A stretch of 64,000 nucleotides of DNA from assembly GCF_047511655.1 (NCBI RefSeq), contig NC_133398.1, positions 45,885,638 to 45,949,637 on the forward strand. Reading direction: 5' to 3'. The DNA comes from Castor canadensis. Lineage: Eukaryota > Chordata > Mammalia > Rodentia > Castoridae. Numbering within the stretch: position 1 is the first letter of the stretch; the number at the start of each line of letters is the position of its first letter. The notes below the pieces were generated by a model that saw only the letters and a list, made by a program, of their open reading frames with translations, searched no databases and was not told the DNA's origin. The position numbers and the translations under genes are program-made. Below, piece by piece: positions 1 through 12,474 of the stretch.

Positions 1-2744
1 CTAACCTTTTCTATACAGAACATTCTTAACTGCTGGAGTTTTTAAAGTATGTTCTTATTTCTGGCTTTTGTCTCTTTTAAGACTTTTATTGTGTCAACCT
101 GCTTCCACCAGAAACATTGGTATTTTCATATTATTATGGAGAACTCAGCAAAGAGTCTTCTCAATTAGTTGGCCATTTGCAGTTTCTTTACTTAGGGGAG
201 AGAGGTGCATCTCCCTGAGTGATCTTTACTTGGCTTTTTCAGAATCCTCATATTTTCCTGAGATAACAATAGGTATTTACAACCTATCCTCAATATTTCA
301 GAATGCCTAACATACACTATATATTTACCTTATGCTAATGTGGCAGCAGTCTACAAGAGTATCTGAGTGGTGTGTTTTTAATGGAATTATACAACTCAAT
401 AGGTTCACAGTATATATCATACTAGTCATAAAATAACAAGGATGATGATATACTACTAATGATTAATAATAATAAAACTTCTTGTAAGAGGTTTGGAATC
501 ATTGGTCTTGTAATGCTGTTCCCCTCAATCATGACTAATTCAAATGAGTTTATGTATGAAAAGCTGTACTTTCATTAATCAGTGTTCCCAATTATCCTGT
601 TTCTTAGGAACAGTTTTGATTTGTCTGAAAAAATCACCTGTGTTGACAACCTGTTTTATCTTAGGTCATTTCAAACTGTGTCACATACTGCATTTGCCCC
701 CTGCTCATCCCTACTTCCCTTGAAATGGAGAGTGCATGGTTTTCTTCTTAGCAGCCAAGCTTGTGTTTGAGCAGAATGTGAAACAGCTGATTCCTCATTT
801 TGATATTCTTCAAGGGGGATATAGGTGGGGCAAGAACATGTCAGGCATTTTTTTTAAATAAAGGCATCATGAAATCTGTTGTGACATATTTTAAACAAGT
901 CCCTATAACTGGGCAAAATGAAATGACAACACTGGGAGATTGGACAGAAATACATCAGCCTGTTTCATGTTTTAATTTCTGTTGCCTGCTGTGTTGAATT
1001 GCTCCTCCCATGGAGCCTGTGATCCTGGCCTAGTGGAAGACCTCTGGCACTCCAAAGCAAATACCCTTCACCAGCTTCCCATTACTAAATAAGAGGCAAT
1101 TATAGCCCCCCTTTCCTGGGAGGTGTCAGTTGTAAAGGCAAAGGAGCCTTTGGAGATGGGTTAGAGTATGTCAGTCAGTCAAAGAGTAAACTCAGGCATT
1201 GAACAAGTAGTGTGTTTCTGCGTGCAGTGCCAGCAGGCAGCTTCTGGCTACAAAGTCTTTTGCAGGGATAAAAGCCTTCCTAGTGGAGTTCTAGCAATTC
1301 TAAATATTTCATGCCTGTGCTTGAACAAAAAAATGCCATCGGAAGGTTGGCTTGAAGATGTATTATCAGCTTGGTAGTTTAAAAGTTAAAGTATCTCATT
1401 AGCTTATTCTTCTGTCCCATTCTCCAGATCCTTCAGTCTGCAAGCATTCCTTAGCAATTATTATTTCTATCCTATGTGTCTTTCTGGATGGAAATCTGTC
1501 AGTTCTGCCTTCTGGGTTCTAAAGATATCTCACATGCTAATGGGTGAGGAAGCCAAAGCTGCTTTATCATACTATGTGGTTATAAGTATTCGTAGAAATC
1601 AAGTTGTATCAGTGCTCTGTGATGTGTAACTATCTCCAAAATGAGTAGCTTGCAAAGTACTATCCATGCCCTCCCAGTTACTGTGGATAGGACACAGACA
1701 GGGTGTAGTGAGGAATATCTTCATTTTGTGGTATCTGTCCTATAGTGGAATATTTGAAGGCTGAGGATTGGAGTCATCTGAAGACTTACTTCCTCACACA
1801 TCTAGCAGTTGAGGCTGACTGTTGTTTGGGAGCCTAGCTGGGTTGATCCTGTAGATTTGATTTCTTAACGAGAGGTCAAGATTCCAAAGGCAAATGTACC
1901 AAAAGAGATTGACTTTTTATAAACTATGCAAGCCATACAAGATCACTTCTGCACATTTAATGCAGAAGTTAATGCAGTTGAGGTGTGCTCAAGTTCACAG
2001 AGCCCTCTGTACAAAGGCATGTTAACAGCACACTGTAAGAGCAGCATGTGGGACTGGGTGTGTATAAGTTGCTGTGGTCTTCCAAGAATGTAATCTGCTT
2101 CTCAAATGCAGTTGAGAAAAGTTTGGACTAGCTAGTACTTTAAGAGTAGTGTTTGTGCTTTCTAGTTGTAATTTACGAACTAATGGAAATTGCTCAGTTG
2201 TAAAAGTCTATCATATCTATGTAGCACTTTGTAATATTTCAGTTGCTTTTATATTTAATATTTATTTTAAGTATCATTCAAAGTTGTGTAAGTCAGGTAT
2301 TCTCCCCCTCCCATGGCATTCAGATGGATATCCTAAAATTACCTGGGCATTTAATGACAGACTTTAATTAATGGGAATGGGATTCTATATATTGCAGTTA
2401 GATTGGGATTAAGTGTTTAATTATGCTTTTAAAATTTTTATATCCTATTTTTGACTGCTAAGAATACTAAGAATATATTAAAATCTTTATATATGATTCT
2501 TGATTTGTCAGTTCTTATAATTTAGATATTTATCAATATAGATATTTGGAGACTATATTGCTAAGAATATATAAATTTAAAGTTTTTATATCAATCCAAT
2601 AAACTTTTTCTTATTTTTAACCTGTTGTACCCCATGTCACTTAACAGCAACTTTACACTTTTGGTAGAACCAGGTAAAGCACTTTAGCCATCACTCCTCA
2701 CATTCAATCCTTTACTACATCCCTTCTGCCACTGTAAGAAACAA
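1..2744. other. Unannotated AT-rich DNA, no gene seen
   Basis: No gene, RNA or repeat is recognised here. Open frames are all under 85 codons, lack recognisable domains and look like chance. Confidence 0.5.
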
Positions 2745-3045
2745 CTAACATCATCACTTTATATAGCAGAAAGGCTTATTTTCACTCACAGTGTTGAAGT
2801 TTCAGTTCATGACTGATTGGCCCCATTGCGTTGAGCCTGTGGCATAGGCGAGGAAACCCAGGCACTTCATGGCAGGGATGTGAAAGAGAGAGAGGAAGAG
2901 ACAAGGGTGCCACAATTGCCTGGATGGGCATGCTCCCAGTGGCCTAAGCCCTGCTTTAGACCCACTCCTAAAAGTTCTGTGACCTCCAGTAGCACCATAG
3001 GGTAGGGACCAAGTCTTTAGTCACAGGCCTCTGGGAGATATTCCA
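2745..3045. mobile_element. Ancient interspersed repeat, family not named
   Basis: The wording (a TTATTTTCACTCACAGT start, a region on the gravid 'gccataggcg... cttcatggcaggg' pattern, then a late 'ggaccaagtctttagtcacaggcct' part) resembles a widespread old mammalian repeat. A relative lies at 59277-59575. I cannot name the family or give its ends exactly. Confidence 0.4.
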
Positions 3046-3286
3046 GTTCCAAACTACAGCAGTTAGTCTCGTCATTCTTCCACCTGCTACCCATTCAGCT
3101 ACGTCCCCTGCTATCCTCATTTTGTTCAGTGAAGATATGTTTGGTCCTGCCCTCACAAGACCATTAAAAGACTATCAGCCACATGTTCTGCCCTGAGCCA
3201 GATGGTGCTATGCCTTTGCTAAGCCTCCATGGGTGGGTGCACCCTCTCCTCTGGATAATGCTCTGGCTTTTACTTCTTCCTGTAAT

Positions 3287-3575
3287 ACTCTTTCGCCAGA
3301 TATCCACATGACTTATTCAGTTCAAATGACATCTTTTCAGTGATGTCTTTCTTCACTAGTGTATTTAAAATGTAAACTCCTAAATGTGATTCTTCGTGTT
3401 CTCTCTCCTTGCTTAGGTGTTCTTCAAATTGCTCATAAGCATCCAATAGCCAATATAACTTGTTATTTTGGTTATTGTCTTTTTCCAATAGAATGTATCA
3501 TCATTAAGACAACTTGTTTTATATAGTACTGTGTGAACATTAGTTGGTATATAGTAAGTGCATTTGTATTGAATG
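3287..3575 (+). mobile_element. L2 LINE 3'-end relic
   Basis: The text follows the order of an L2 3' end: a 'tcaaatgacatcttttcagtgatgtc' part, a pyrimidine-rich middle, then 'tagaatgtatcatcattaag'. It is strongly diverged, as expected of L2. The overlapping minus-strand frames here are chance. Confidence 0.45.
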
Positions 3576-3639
3576 TATGAGTAAATAAAATAACCATTTT
3601 TAACCACTAAAAATGCTTTTTGTCTTAGAGACTGGCCTA

Positions 3640-4032
3640 GTTTGTCATCATATTGTATTTGTGTAGTTTTTGCATTCCCTGTTTTTAATCTTTCTGTGTT
3701 GACGTGGTTTAAGGATGCTCATTTTAAAGCATATTCTGAATTTTCTGTTGCTGATAATATCCAATCTAAGAATCTCTGTTTTTTAATCACTGGGTTTAAT
3801 TCATTTTTATTTACTGTAGTCATTGATATGTTTGTATTTCTAGTATTTCATTTTGTGTATGTTATTAATTTTATGTTTATGCTATTTATTTTATTTCATC
3901 ATTCTTGCTTTTTATAATTTTATTACTGTTATTTAGATTATTTTTCCTTTGTTTTCTTTTCGTTTTAGTGTTATGCATTGTATTTGTTTTTGTCTGGTAA
4001 TCTCTCAGTTTAGTCTTTCAATCTCCAGCTTG
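3640..4032 (-). mobile_element. Antisense L1M fragment (probable)
   Basis: T-rich sequence resembling the antisense strand of the 5' part of an old L1 ORF2. The 91-codon plus-strand frame at 3642-3917 is the reverse of this relic, not a gene. Together with 4157-4552 it forms the host context of the U6 pseudogene. Confidence 0.4.
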
Positions 4033-4047
4033 CCTTTACATTTTCTT
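4033..4047. repeat. Target-site duplication of U6 pseudogene (left copy)
   Basis: The 15 bases CCTTTACATTTTCTT recur with one change at 4156-4170 on the other side of the U6 pseudogene. The first base of the right copy may belong to the U6 end. Confidence 0.75.
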
Positions 4048-4052
4048 TTTTT

Positions 4053-4156
4053 AAATATGGAACACTTTACAAATTTGCATGTCATCCTTGTGCGGGAGCA
4101 TGCTAATCTTCTCCGTATCATTCCAATTTTAGTATATGTGCAACTGAAGTGAGCAC
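4053..4156 (-). pseudogene. U6 snRNA retropseudogene
   Basis: Read on the minus strand, 104 bases match U6 spliceosomal RNA from its first GTGCTC to CCATATTT near the 3' end, including the ATATACTAAAATTGGAA block and AGAAGATTAGCATG. It is a dead copy: the invariant ACAGAGA box reads ACGGAGA, CpG positions have decayed, and one or two bases are missing after GCATG. The 3' end runs into an A-rich tail (minus strand). A direct repeat of 15 bases with one mismatch flanks it (4033-4047 and 4156-4170), as expected for L1-mediated retroposition. No snRNA promoter elements were recognised upstream. Confidence 0.93.
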
Positions 4157-4552
4157 CTTTTCATTTTCTTAATAGTGTTGTTTGAATGCAGTTTATAATT
4201 TTTAAATTTTAATATCATCATTTTTGTATTCTGTGTAAGAAGTCTTTATTCTGTCATCCTTTTACCAATGCTACACAGTCTCCATGATTTAGCCTCCTAG
4301 TAAGTCTTAAAAATAGGCAGTATATTTATGCTTATTTTCCAAGATCATTTTACCTAATCTAAATCCTTATCATTTTAGGATTTTCCTTATTGTTTTAGGA
4401 TAAATTTTAGGATTTTCTGGCAAATTCCTACAAAAATATATGCTGTGATTTTGACTGGAAATGAGTCCATGATCAATTTAGGGATATTGGCCAAACATAT
4501 TTGGGGATTGCTATGAAAGTATTTTGATGATTATTAACATTTAGATCAGTGA
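4157..4552 (-). mobile_element. Antisense L1M ORF2 fragment
   Basis: The stretch near 4370-4500, with 'ttctggcaaattcctacaaaaatatatgctgtgattttgactgg', is the reverse strand of the C-terminal half of an old L1 ORF2. It probably belongs with 5046-6340, split by a SINE and an unassigned stretch. Confidence 0.55.
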
Positions 4553-4688
4553 ACTTTTTTTTTAAATAGACCTTGAGCTTGTAGACATTGAACTTGTTTT
4601 GTAACCCAAGCTGGCCTCAGACTCATGATCCTTCTCCCTTAGCCTCCTAAGTGTTGGGATTATAGGTATGTAGCACTGTGTCCAGCTT
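4553..4688 (-). mobile_element. B1-like SINE, antisense
   Basis: Begins with a T-run (reverse of the A-tail), then 'aacccaagctggcctcagactcatgatcc' and 'agcctcctaagtgttgggattataggtatgtagcactgtgtccagc', the antisense of a 7SL-derived B1-like unit. Diverged, therefore old. Confidence 0.75.
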
Positions 4689-5045
4689 TAAAATTGGTAT
4701 ACTTTGAGTACAGAAGATTACCTTCTGTAGTATGTGTGCTGGGTCATCAAATCAGGCTTATGGAAAAAATGAACTCTCCTGAGGAAGAGGGAATTGTATC
4801 AGCAGGCAACCTTCAGACTCTGGCTATAATATCAACTGTTCCCTGGGTCTCCAGCCTGTTAGTACATTCAGCAGATTATGGATTTTCCAGTCTCTACAAT
4901 CACACCCACCAAAGTCTTAAAAATCTCTCTCTCTCTTCCTTCCCTCCATCCTTGACTAAATCATTGGGTGATAATATAGATAATGTGACTTCTCAACTAC
5001 ATTTGAGGAGCAGATTATTTTTTAAATAAAACCAACATAAATCCA
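4689..5045. other. Unassigned sequence between L1M pieces
   Basis: Contains a 111-codon plus-strand open frame (4694-5029) with no recognised domain, no splice context and no similar copy in the window. I treat it as non-coding. Confidence 0.4.
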
Positions 5046-6340
5046 TTCCCAAATACTCTTTTTCTATAATGCTGGATCCAAAATATTTGCTAATATTTTG
5101 TTGATAATTTCTATGTCTACGTTAATGAGGAATGTTGGTCTCTAATTTTCTATCCATTTAATATTCTCTTTTCGTTTTGGGATGAGTTTTATATTGATCT
5201 CAAAAAATGAGATGGGAAGTGTTCCTTCCTGTTCTATTATCTAGAAGGGATTGGATATATTAAGTGTTCTTTAAGTATTTGATAGTACTCATCAGAAGAG
5301 TCATCTAAACATGGAGGTTCTTTGTTTTAAGCTTTTGTTTTTTTCTTTTGTAAAGCATATTGCTTATAACATCTCTTTGGATTTTTTGTTGTTCTTATAT
5401 AAATTTTGGTAAATTGCATTGTTCAATGCAATGTTTCCATTGCATAAAAGTTTTTCCATGTGTTGACATTAAGTTCATAAAATTCCCACATTTTCCTTTT
5501 AATTACTGTAAGAACTGTGTTTACACATCTCATTCATTCCTTATATTAATCACTTGTGATTTCTTCATTTTTACTTATCAGTCATTTTGGAGGGCTTGTT
5601 TTACATATTTTTTCCTCAGAGAATTAACTTATGTGATTCTGCTAGTATCTAATATCATGATTATTCTCTGCTTTCCATTTTCTTTGTGTCAAAACTGAAC
5701 TTTTATTTTTTTGCTTCTTGGAATTATAAACTTGGAAGATCAATTGTAAGTGTTTCTTTTAAAAAATATAAGCCTTAGGTTTTCCTCTAAATATTTTCAC
5801 AATTTTAGTACATTTCAAATTATTAAATCCATGTGGATTTAATTGCTATTTTGCTTAATAATTTCTTTGACATATTGATTTTTAAAAAGGTATTACTTAA
5901 TTTCTAGATACTTAGGGATTTTCTGACTATTTTTTCATTTGTAATTTAATTCATATAGTTAGAAAATATATTCTGGATGATGTTAGTTCTGTGAAAACTT
6001 TCAGAGACTTGTTATATGTCCATTATATAATTTTTGTGATTGTTCTTGGTTTTCATGGCAAATATATATATATCCTATAATTCTTGATTGTAATGTTTTA
6101 TTAATCTTAATTAGCTCTGGTTGGTTGAAAGTGTTTAGATCTTTCATATTCCTCTGATTTTTTCTATTTGTTTTATCAATTACTGAGGGAAGGCTATCAA
6201 ATCTGTAACTATGACTGAGTCTCTGTTTCTCCCTTTACTTTTTCTAGTGTGATTTTTCTTTTAGTGTTTTATTTGCTTTTGTATAGTATGATTGCTGTGT
6301 GAAATTAACTTCTGAAGTTAATTTAATTCCTATCACCACC
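5046..6340 (-). mobile_element. Antisense L1M ORF2 (RT to linker region)
   Basis: Near 5090-5320 the sequence follows the antisense of an old L1 reverse-transcriptase region ('ggtctctaattttctat...', 'gggaagtgttccttcctgttctattatctagaagggattgg'). The 5700-6340 part resembles the endonuclease-RT linker antisense. Heavily mutated. The 112-codon plus frame at 5360-5698 lies in this relic and is not a gene. Confidence 0.6.
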
Positions 6341-6967
6341 CAACTGTTAACCAATGCCATATAATCTACGTTCTTTTATGAAATTACTCCATGGCAAGCT
6401 ACCAGTTATTTTCTATTAGCTCATTTAGGCAAAGTGCTTTCATAATACAAAAATTGTGTGATGGAAGGTTTACTTCATGCTCATGTCACAGTCTGATGTA
6501 GGTTGCCAAGACACATACATGTTACCTACACATTGTTTGGAACATCTGTGCTTTCTTTGAGTGATGCCACCATTTCTTATGATCCCATAATTGTCACTGG
6601 ATCCTCTGAATCTGGCTAACAAAGGGGTAAGAGTGAGTAATACCATATACATGTCTTCTGAGGTTGGACTTGGAAAAGGTGTAACTTTATTCAGGTACCC
6701 AGCTTCTTCTAACTGAATAAGAATGCTGGGAAATCTAGCCTAGCTATGTTTCTAGGAGGAGAAGGAAATACATTTTGTAAGAATAAAATTTAGCTCAGTT
6801 GGTTGCATAATGTTTTGAATTCATGTTCACATAAAATGCCCTATTTTCCATTACCTTGACAACATTGATTATTCTTGCCTCTGTCTTTTCATGGCTTTTA
6901 CTTTGAGCCTTGCATAAAATATTTGCCATAGTCCTTCTTGCATTAGAGAAAGTTAACTTCTCTTTCT
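6341..6967. other. Unassigned sequence
   Basis: No gene or repeat recognised. AT-rich, with short chance frames only. Confidence 0.4.
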
Positions 6968-7085
6968 CTCTAGATGGTGAGTACCTTGAATAAGGGAATT
7001 ATGTGTTATTGATCTTTGGATCCCTACGAATGCCTAGCACAGGATTTCATATTTGGTTCAGAGGCTATCAATACTTGTTTGTTGT
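6968..7085 (+). mobile_element. L2 LINE 3'-end relic
   Basis: Contains the usual L2 tail pattern: 'gatggtgagtaccttgaataagggaattatgtgtta', 'gcctagcacagg' and 'tcaatacttgtttgttg', diverged. Confidence 0.55.
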
Positions 7086-7144
7086 ACTAAATTGAGAGAG
7101 GAATGTAATTCAAAGCTGTCATGAAATTTCCAGACTTCTTTCTT

Positions 7145-7262
7145 GATCTCCCCATTTTATCATTCTGGAAACTGAGGACCAGAGAAATTGCACACCATAT
7201 TTAGGCTTATATAGCTCATTAAATATTTGAATTGGGACTAGACCACAGGTATTCTGGTTTAG
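7145..7262 (-). mobile_element. MIR SINE relic, antisense
   Basis: 'ccccattttatcattctggaaactgaggaccagagaaattgcacaccat' followed by 'gaattgggactagaccacaggtattctgg' is the antisense of a MIR core and 3' part. Confidence 0.65.
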
Positions 7263-7353
7263 CTTTTTTGTTAATCATTTCGACCATGATTATTGCTTTT
7301 TAATAGAGGTAAAACAGTGAAAATAACATGTTTAAAACAGTTAAAATATTGAC

Positions 7354-7430
7354 GACACCTCTGTCAGAAATGATGACAGCCTTTTTAGGTTAATATTCAT
7401 TAATGCCAACTCTGTGTCTCCAAGGTATAC
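7354..7430 (+). repeat. Diverged direct repeat, copy 1
   Basis: Shares GACACCTCTGT, TTTTTAGGTTA, ATTCATTAAT and a later GTGT/TCCAAGGTAT-type stretch with 8194-8270, in the same order and orientation, offset 840 bases. By eye roughly four fifths of positions agree. Confidence 0.65.
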
Positions 7431-7699
7431 TTATCTATAGGTTTTTGAAGATCATTTTCATATACTGAAAAATAGAAAAGACAAATGCTGCAAAGTGGCA
7501 GAATGATGTCTTTTTGGAAGCAAGCATAAATTGTGTATATCAGACACAAACTGATTCTTAATATTTACAGTTGAGAAAAACAAATTATGATGAATTATTA
7601 ACTCATTTCCTTATCTGGTAATTAGAACAGAGGCTTATGTCTTTTGCAAGGCAATGTATAATGCTGAAATAGTGCTGCCACTTCACATTCACTTGATAT

Positions 7700-8130
7700 T
7701 ATGGTTAATTTTATGCATCAACATGACTGAGCCAGGGGATCCCCAGATATTTGGTTAAACATCATCAGACTATGTGTTAGGGGGTTGTTTCTGGGTAAGA
7801 CTTACGTTTGAATGGCTGACTGGGTAAAGCAAATTCTTCTAACGTGGTGAGCCCCATCTAACCAGCTGAAATCCTGAACAGAAAAAATAATGCCTACTCT
7901 CCCAGAAGGAAGAGGAACTCTTCCTTTCTTACTGCCTTGAGTATAGATGTTGATCTTTTTTTCTTGTCTTTGAACTTAAACTGTAATATCAGTTCTCTTG
8001 GTTCTTAACTCTCTGTACTTAGCCAAGAACTACATCATGTGCTGTCTTGGATCTCCAGTTTGCTGACTTAAGTAAGCTCTTGGGACTTCACAGCCTCCAA
8101 AATCTTATGAGTAAATTCCTTATTATATAA
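7700..8130. mobile_element. Ancient interspersed repeat ('ggttaattttatg' type)
   Basis: Starts 'ggttaattttatgcatcaacatgactgagcc' with 'cccagatatttggttaaaca', and later shows 'ggatctccagtttgctgactt', 'gggacttcacagcctcca' and 'cttattatataaatatat'. This is a well-known old mammalian repeat whose family I will not name. Its terminal part ('ggtaaccctgactaatat') appears at about 8300-8336, after the second direct-repeat copy. Confidence 0.6.
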
Positions 8131-8193
8131 ATATATATACATGCATGTGTTAAAAATACATAACAGTTTAAAAATATTAAAGATTTTGCTGGA

Positions 8194-8270
8194 GACACCT
8201 CTGTTAGGAACTATTACAGCATTTTTAGGTTACTATTCATTAATACCAATGTGTGTCCTCAAAGTATGTT
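8194..8270 (+). repeat. Diverged direct repeat, copy 2
   Basis: Partner of 7354-7430. It sits inside or next to the end of the old repeat at 7700-8336, so one copy has been displaced into it or the repeat landed between two copies. Confidence 0.65.
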
Positions 8271-8339
8271 TAACACACATATACCACACAGTGGAGTTTG
8301 TTCCTCTGGGTAACCCTGACTAATATATGTGACACTGTG

Positions 8340-11270
8340 TTCTAAAACATTTCATCCATCAAATGGTGACATAAGATAGGTAAAATATCTAGGTTTGCCT
8401 AGATAACACTGAGTTAACTGAACCTCTTTTAGACAAGTGCATGAGGAGAAATTATGATTGGGGTACTTCCAAAAAGAGAAACGAACACTTAAAAATTCTA
8501 AATAAAGTATAATTACTAAGTAATTCCTCTTGATTAATACATCTATTCTCATGATGAGCTAGGATTCTGTGATAATGTTAGAAGAATGACACTTAGTCAA
8601 AAGTTCAAGTGATATGCCATAAGTATAAGCCATACAATCCGGATCTCTTCAATTAAGAATGTTTAGCAGTGGGTAGGAGGTTATTTTTCTCCACAGAAAT
8701 AGAATAAATTCTCTCCAAATCATAAAACTGATTGTTTTCTTAAAAGCCTGTCCAAAATAGAAAACTTATCTATGAGGCCCTAATAGCTAATATTTTATCC
8801 CTCCGTTTATTGTATTCAGGAAGCTATTGCTAAATAACTTCTCTATAAGATTTCTGGATTGTTTTTGTGTATTAAGCCAAGGAGTTAAGCCATTATTCAT
8901 GGACAAAAAATCCCTTCCGACCACTGGGAGAAAATTAGTTTTTAAGGTGAGTTTGAGTATAGTTTTTTCCAACACCAAATGACTATGACTTGGATTAGCA
9001 CTGACATTATATTTTTTAGCATAGACAGATCTTGTCTTAGTGGATAATCTATTGATTAGTGCCCTGAAGATATTGTTGAAATTTTCTTCAAAGACCTGTT
9101 CAGCCTTGGGCTTATTGTGTCATGTTACAGAGAAAGTGGAGACATAGGGAGCTGTTTTGAAGGTTAAGGCTCATCTGATTTTGATTCCTTCCTACCTTTG
9201 ACAGACAACAGAATACTAATATAAAAGAGCTCTCAGTCCCTTCACTCTTGCTTGGGAATATATATTTTAGGAAATTTTCTTCTGTAAAATATGTAATTCC
9301 CATGTTACTATCTACATTCTGAGACTCACATTCTGTCTATTTTCTCTAAGTTTCTTAAGACTCAAACACACTGCAATTTCTCTTGTTGGTTTTCTTGGGA
9401 ATCTCATTTATGCCAAACAATGCATATATAAATGTATAATTTTATTATATACATTTAGTCATATAACCACAAAACTGCCAAAAATGAAGTATTAAATCCA
9501 ACAAACACTTACTGATCAGCTAATACATGGATAAATGTCAGGAAACATCCTCTTCTTAGGAATACCAAAGAATAGGACTTATTTCTTGATTTCAAAAAGA
9601 TGTCATTGTATTGGTAACATGTTTAAATAATTCTGGAGTAGTTTGGTTAGAATAACCATTTGCAGATAAGGATTACAAAATCTGGAAACAATGAATATAT
9701 ATTCATGTGTATAATGACATCATCTATACTCACCAAACAATCTGAAGGCAGCAGATATGACCAGAAACAGGCAAACATTACAGAGGATGGTACTTTGGAA
9801 GATGAAGAATAATGGGTAAGATGTGTTATTTTGAAGCTCATTGCCTGAAGTTATTCCCAAAGTAAGAAGTTAGAAAGCCACTGTCTTGCTGGCCTGAGCT
9901 GGTAGAGAATAGAGTCTGGGGCTGGAAAAATAGCCATAATATTAAGGAGAAATTCTGGAAGGAAGATACTCAGAGCAGTTCAGTTCCCAGATCTGCATAT
10001 AAAATCCACTTAAATCCTTAACTATGTGCTAAACTGGCTTGCATGCTTAGGGGGGAATTCTACAGGGCCCAGCAAAATATTCAGCATCTGGTAGTTGGAA
10101 GATACATGCGGGATGTCAGGTGATAGCCTCTCAAGGAGACCAAGTTCGGAGTTTGAATTCAGCCAAATTATCTGGTTCTGAAAGAAGAAAAATCACTCAT
10201 CACACTATATAGCAGTATCTAGTTTCTATAACTATTACTCATAATAGTCAGTATATAAAAATAAAATTGAAGAAACAAATAATGTTGCCCATATTCAAGA
10301 AAAAGGCAGCTAATATGAATTGAGTTTGCAATTAATAGATCTTTAAAACAGCAATTATAAGTATTTTAGGACACTAAGTAAAATATATGTATAATGAATA
10401 AAATGATGAATAATCTCAGAAGAGATAGGTACTAAATGAAAGGATAGTCTACAGCTTAAATGTACAATAACTACAATGAAAACCTCTGAATATGGCAGAA
10501 AAAAAGTGTATTTCTGAAGATAGATTAACAGAAGGTACCAACATGAAGAACAGAGGAAAAAGGATTTAAGAAAAATGAATAGACATGTGACCAGTATTAA
10601 TTTAATATACAGGAAGTTGAAGTTCCAGCTGGAGAGAAGAAATAAAGTGGGGCAGAAAAAAAAATGGACTGTAAGTCCCATCGCAGAGGGTCTGAGTCTA
10701 TCTTATTCATGGTTATATCCTCCCTTAAATATTGTGCAAGTGTGTATTTCATGATTATTAACCTTTTTATGAATAGGTAGGCTATATATACCCTCTAAAA
10801 CCTGAGCAAATTCAGTATGTAACTATACTAGATTTAAAAAATCATGATGAATAATTGAGCGAGTAGTGTACGTAGGGATCCTGATAAATTGAGGTTGTGA
10901 GTGGAGTCCAGTAGCATCTGACTCTTTATGACATAAAAGAGGAAATATTGGGTGCTATAGGGAATTCTTTTGTTTAATACAAATACTTGGCTCTTCTAAT
11001 TTTTTCTTGGTTATCCAGTGAGGAGTTTCATTTTTCCTCTTGTTTCTGAGTCCTAAGCTAAGGTGCCAAAGTAGAAGTATATCATTAATTATTAGGTAGC
11101 ATTAGCTCTCTGGCCAATAGATTGACACTCATGTTGCATTGTCTTGACATAGTTGGGTCAAGGATTTATAAAACAAAGTAAGTTAAATATAGAATAGGGA
11201 CACTGTATAAGGACAGAGATTGATAGGAAAACACTACATAAGGATAGAAATTGATAGGAAAAGGTATCGA
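8340..11270. other. Mostly unassigned sequence
   Basis: Nothing coding is recognised over about 2.9 kb. A weak L2-like stretch lies near 9498-9610. The 108-codon minus frame at 10355-10681 is low complexity and has no recognised family. Confidence 0.4.
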
Positions 11271-11274
11271 ATCT

Positions 11275-11632
11275 GATATCTATCATCATAGTAAAGATCT
11301 GCCCTCATGACAATCATCTCTTAGATTGACTCCAGGACTCCACACAGATACAAAAACCTGTGGATGCTCAAGTCTTCTATATAAAACTGTAAGATGTTTG
11401 TATTTGACCTATATATACCCTCCCATTTAATTGAAATCATCTCTAGATACTTGTAATATCTTATGCAATGTCAATGCTGTGTAGATTATTGTCATGCTAT
11501 ATTGTTTAAGGAGTAATGAAAAAAAATTCATACATGCTCAGTACAGACACAATGTTTTCTTCTAATATTTTTGAACCCTGGATGACTGAATCTGCACATA
11601 TGGAACTTGTGCTGTGGAGAGCCATCCATATT
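11275..11632. mobile_element. MER2-type (Tigger-like) DNA transposon relic
   Basis: The two ends are inverted relatives ('ttgactccaggactccacacagatac' near the start, 'ggatgactgaatctgcacat' near the end). The interior has 'tggatgctcaagtcttctatataaaactgta', 'gaaatcatctctagatacttgtaatat' and 'tgctcagtacagacacaat', which match the order of the non-autonomous MER2 family mobilised by Tigger transposases. No transposase is encoded. Confidence 0.75.
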
Positions 11633-12014
11633 TGGATTTATTTTGATAGTTACTGTTTTTAAGCTTTGGGTATTTCAAAAGACATGCATGTGAGCACTGG
11701 AAAGGTGGTACCTCCAGTTCTGAGCAAAATCAAAGCTGGGGGTAATTGTAGATTATGAGTATCTGCTTTTTTAATGGTGCCTGAATGAATATAGATTAAC
11801 TACAAATTCCTAGAGGACTCACATTCATAACAATAAATTAGAGTAGGATTACTGGCTCTAGACACTGTATCCAACCTATGTGATATAGCTCTTTTCAGGA
11901 CTTCAAAGATCCACTGTGTAATGATAGGTTAAAAGAAATTAAAAAGTTTTGTGGTATATAGGAAAAAAAGTGTGAGGTGGAGGGAAGAAAATTTCACCTG
12001 AGGTTGAGTGAAAA

Positions 12015-12145
12015 TAATACTTGGCCTAGAGCCAAGTGACCTGGACCACATACTTATTTTTCCATAATCAATTATATGATGTTGAGTAATCATATCTTCT
12101 CTATGAACTTAAGTTCCTCACATACAACATAAGGCTTTCTTTAGT
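12015..12145 (+). mobile_element. MIR SINE relic
   Basis: Follows the MIR layout: 'cttggcctagagccaagtgacctgg', then a decayed 'tgatgttgagtaatcata' where MIR has its 'tgggcaagt' segment, then 'cttaagttcctcacat'. Low but ordered similarity. Confidence 0.45.
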
Positions 12146-12474
12146 CTTTTTCCAATTTAGGAAGATACAAATGAAAAAGAAAGATATTATAATTGTTTGC
12201 AGTTATTTTTCAAAATAAGAACAATCTAATTATTGTAAGGACAGTTTTGCTAGTATGTGGTCACTATTACCACTATTTCATTTAAGTAAAACCATACAAG
12301 TCTATGGCATAGACTTTGTTTAATCTTGTGATTATCTGGTATGTTGAATATTTGAGGGAAGACATACAAACAAGTACAGTAGCAGAAAGGCTAAAGAGTT
12401 TAGCAGATACTAAGAAGTCCGCTTCTCCTTTCTCTCTGATGCTGTAGTGTTTATTTGGAGACATGACTGCTTAC

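Noticed and set aside
4053..4156. Functional U6 gene
   Set aside because: Altered ACAGAGA box, decayed CpG sites, missing bases, flanking TSD and A-rich tail instead of promoter and terminator.
4694..5029. 111-codon plus-strand frame
   Set aside because: Lies between decayed L1M pieces, without a recognised domain or splice context.
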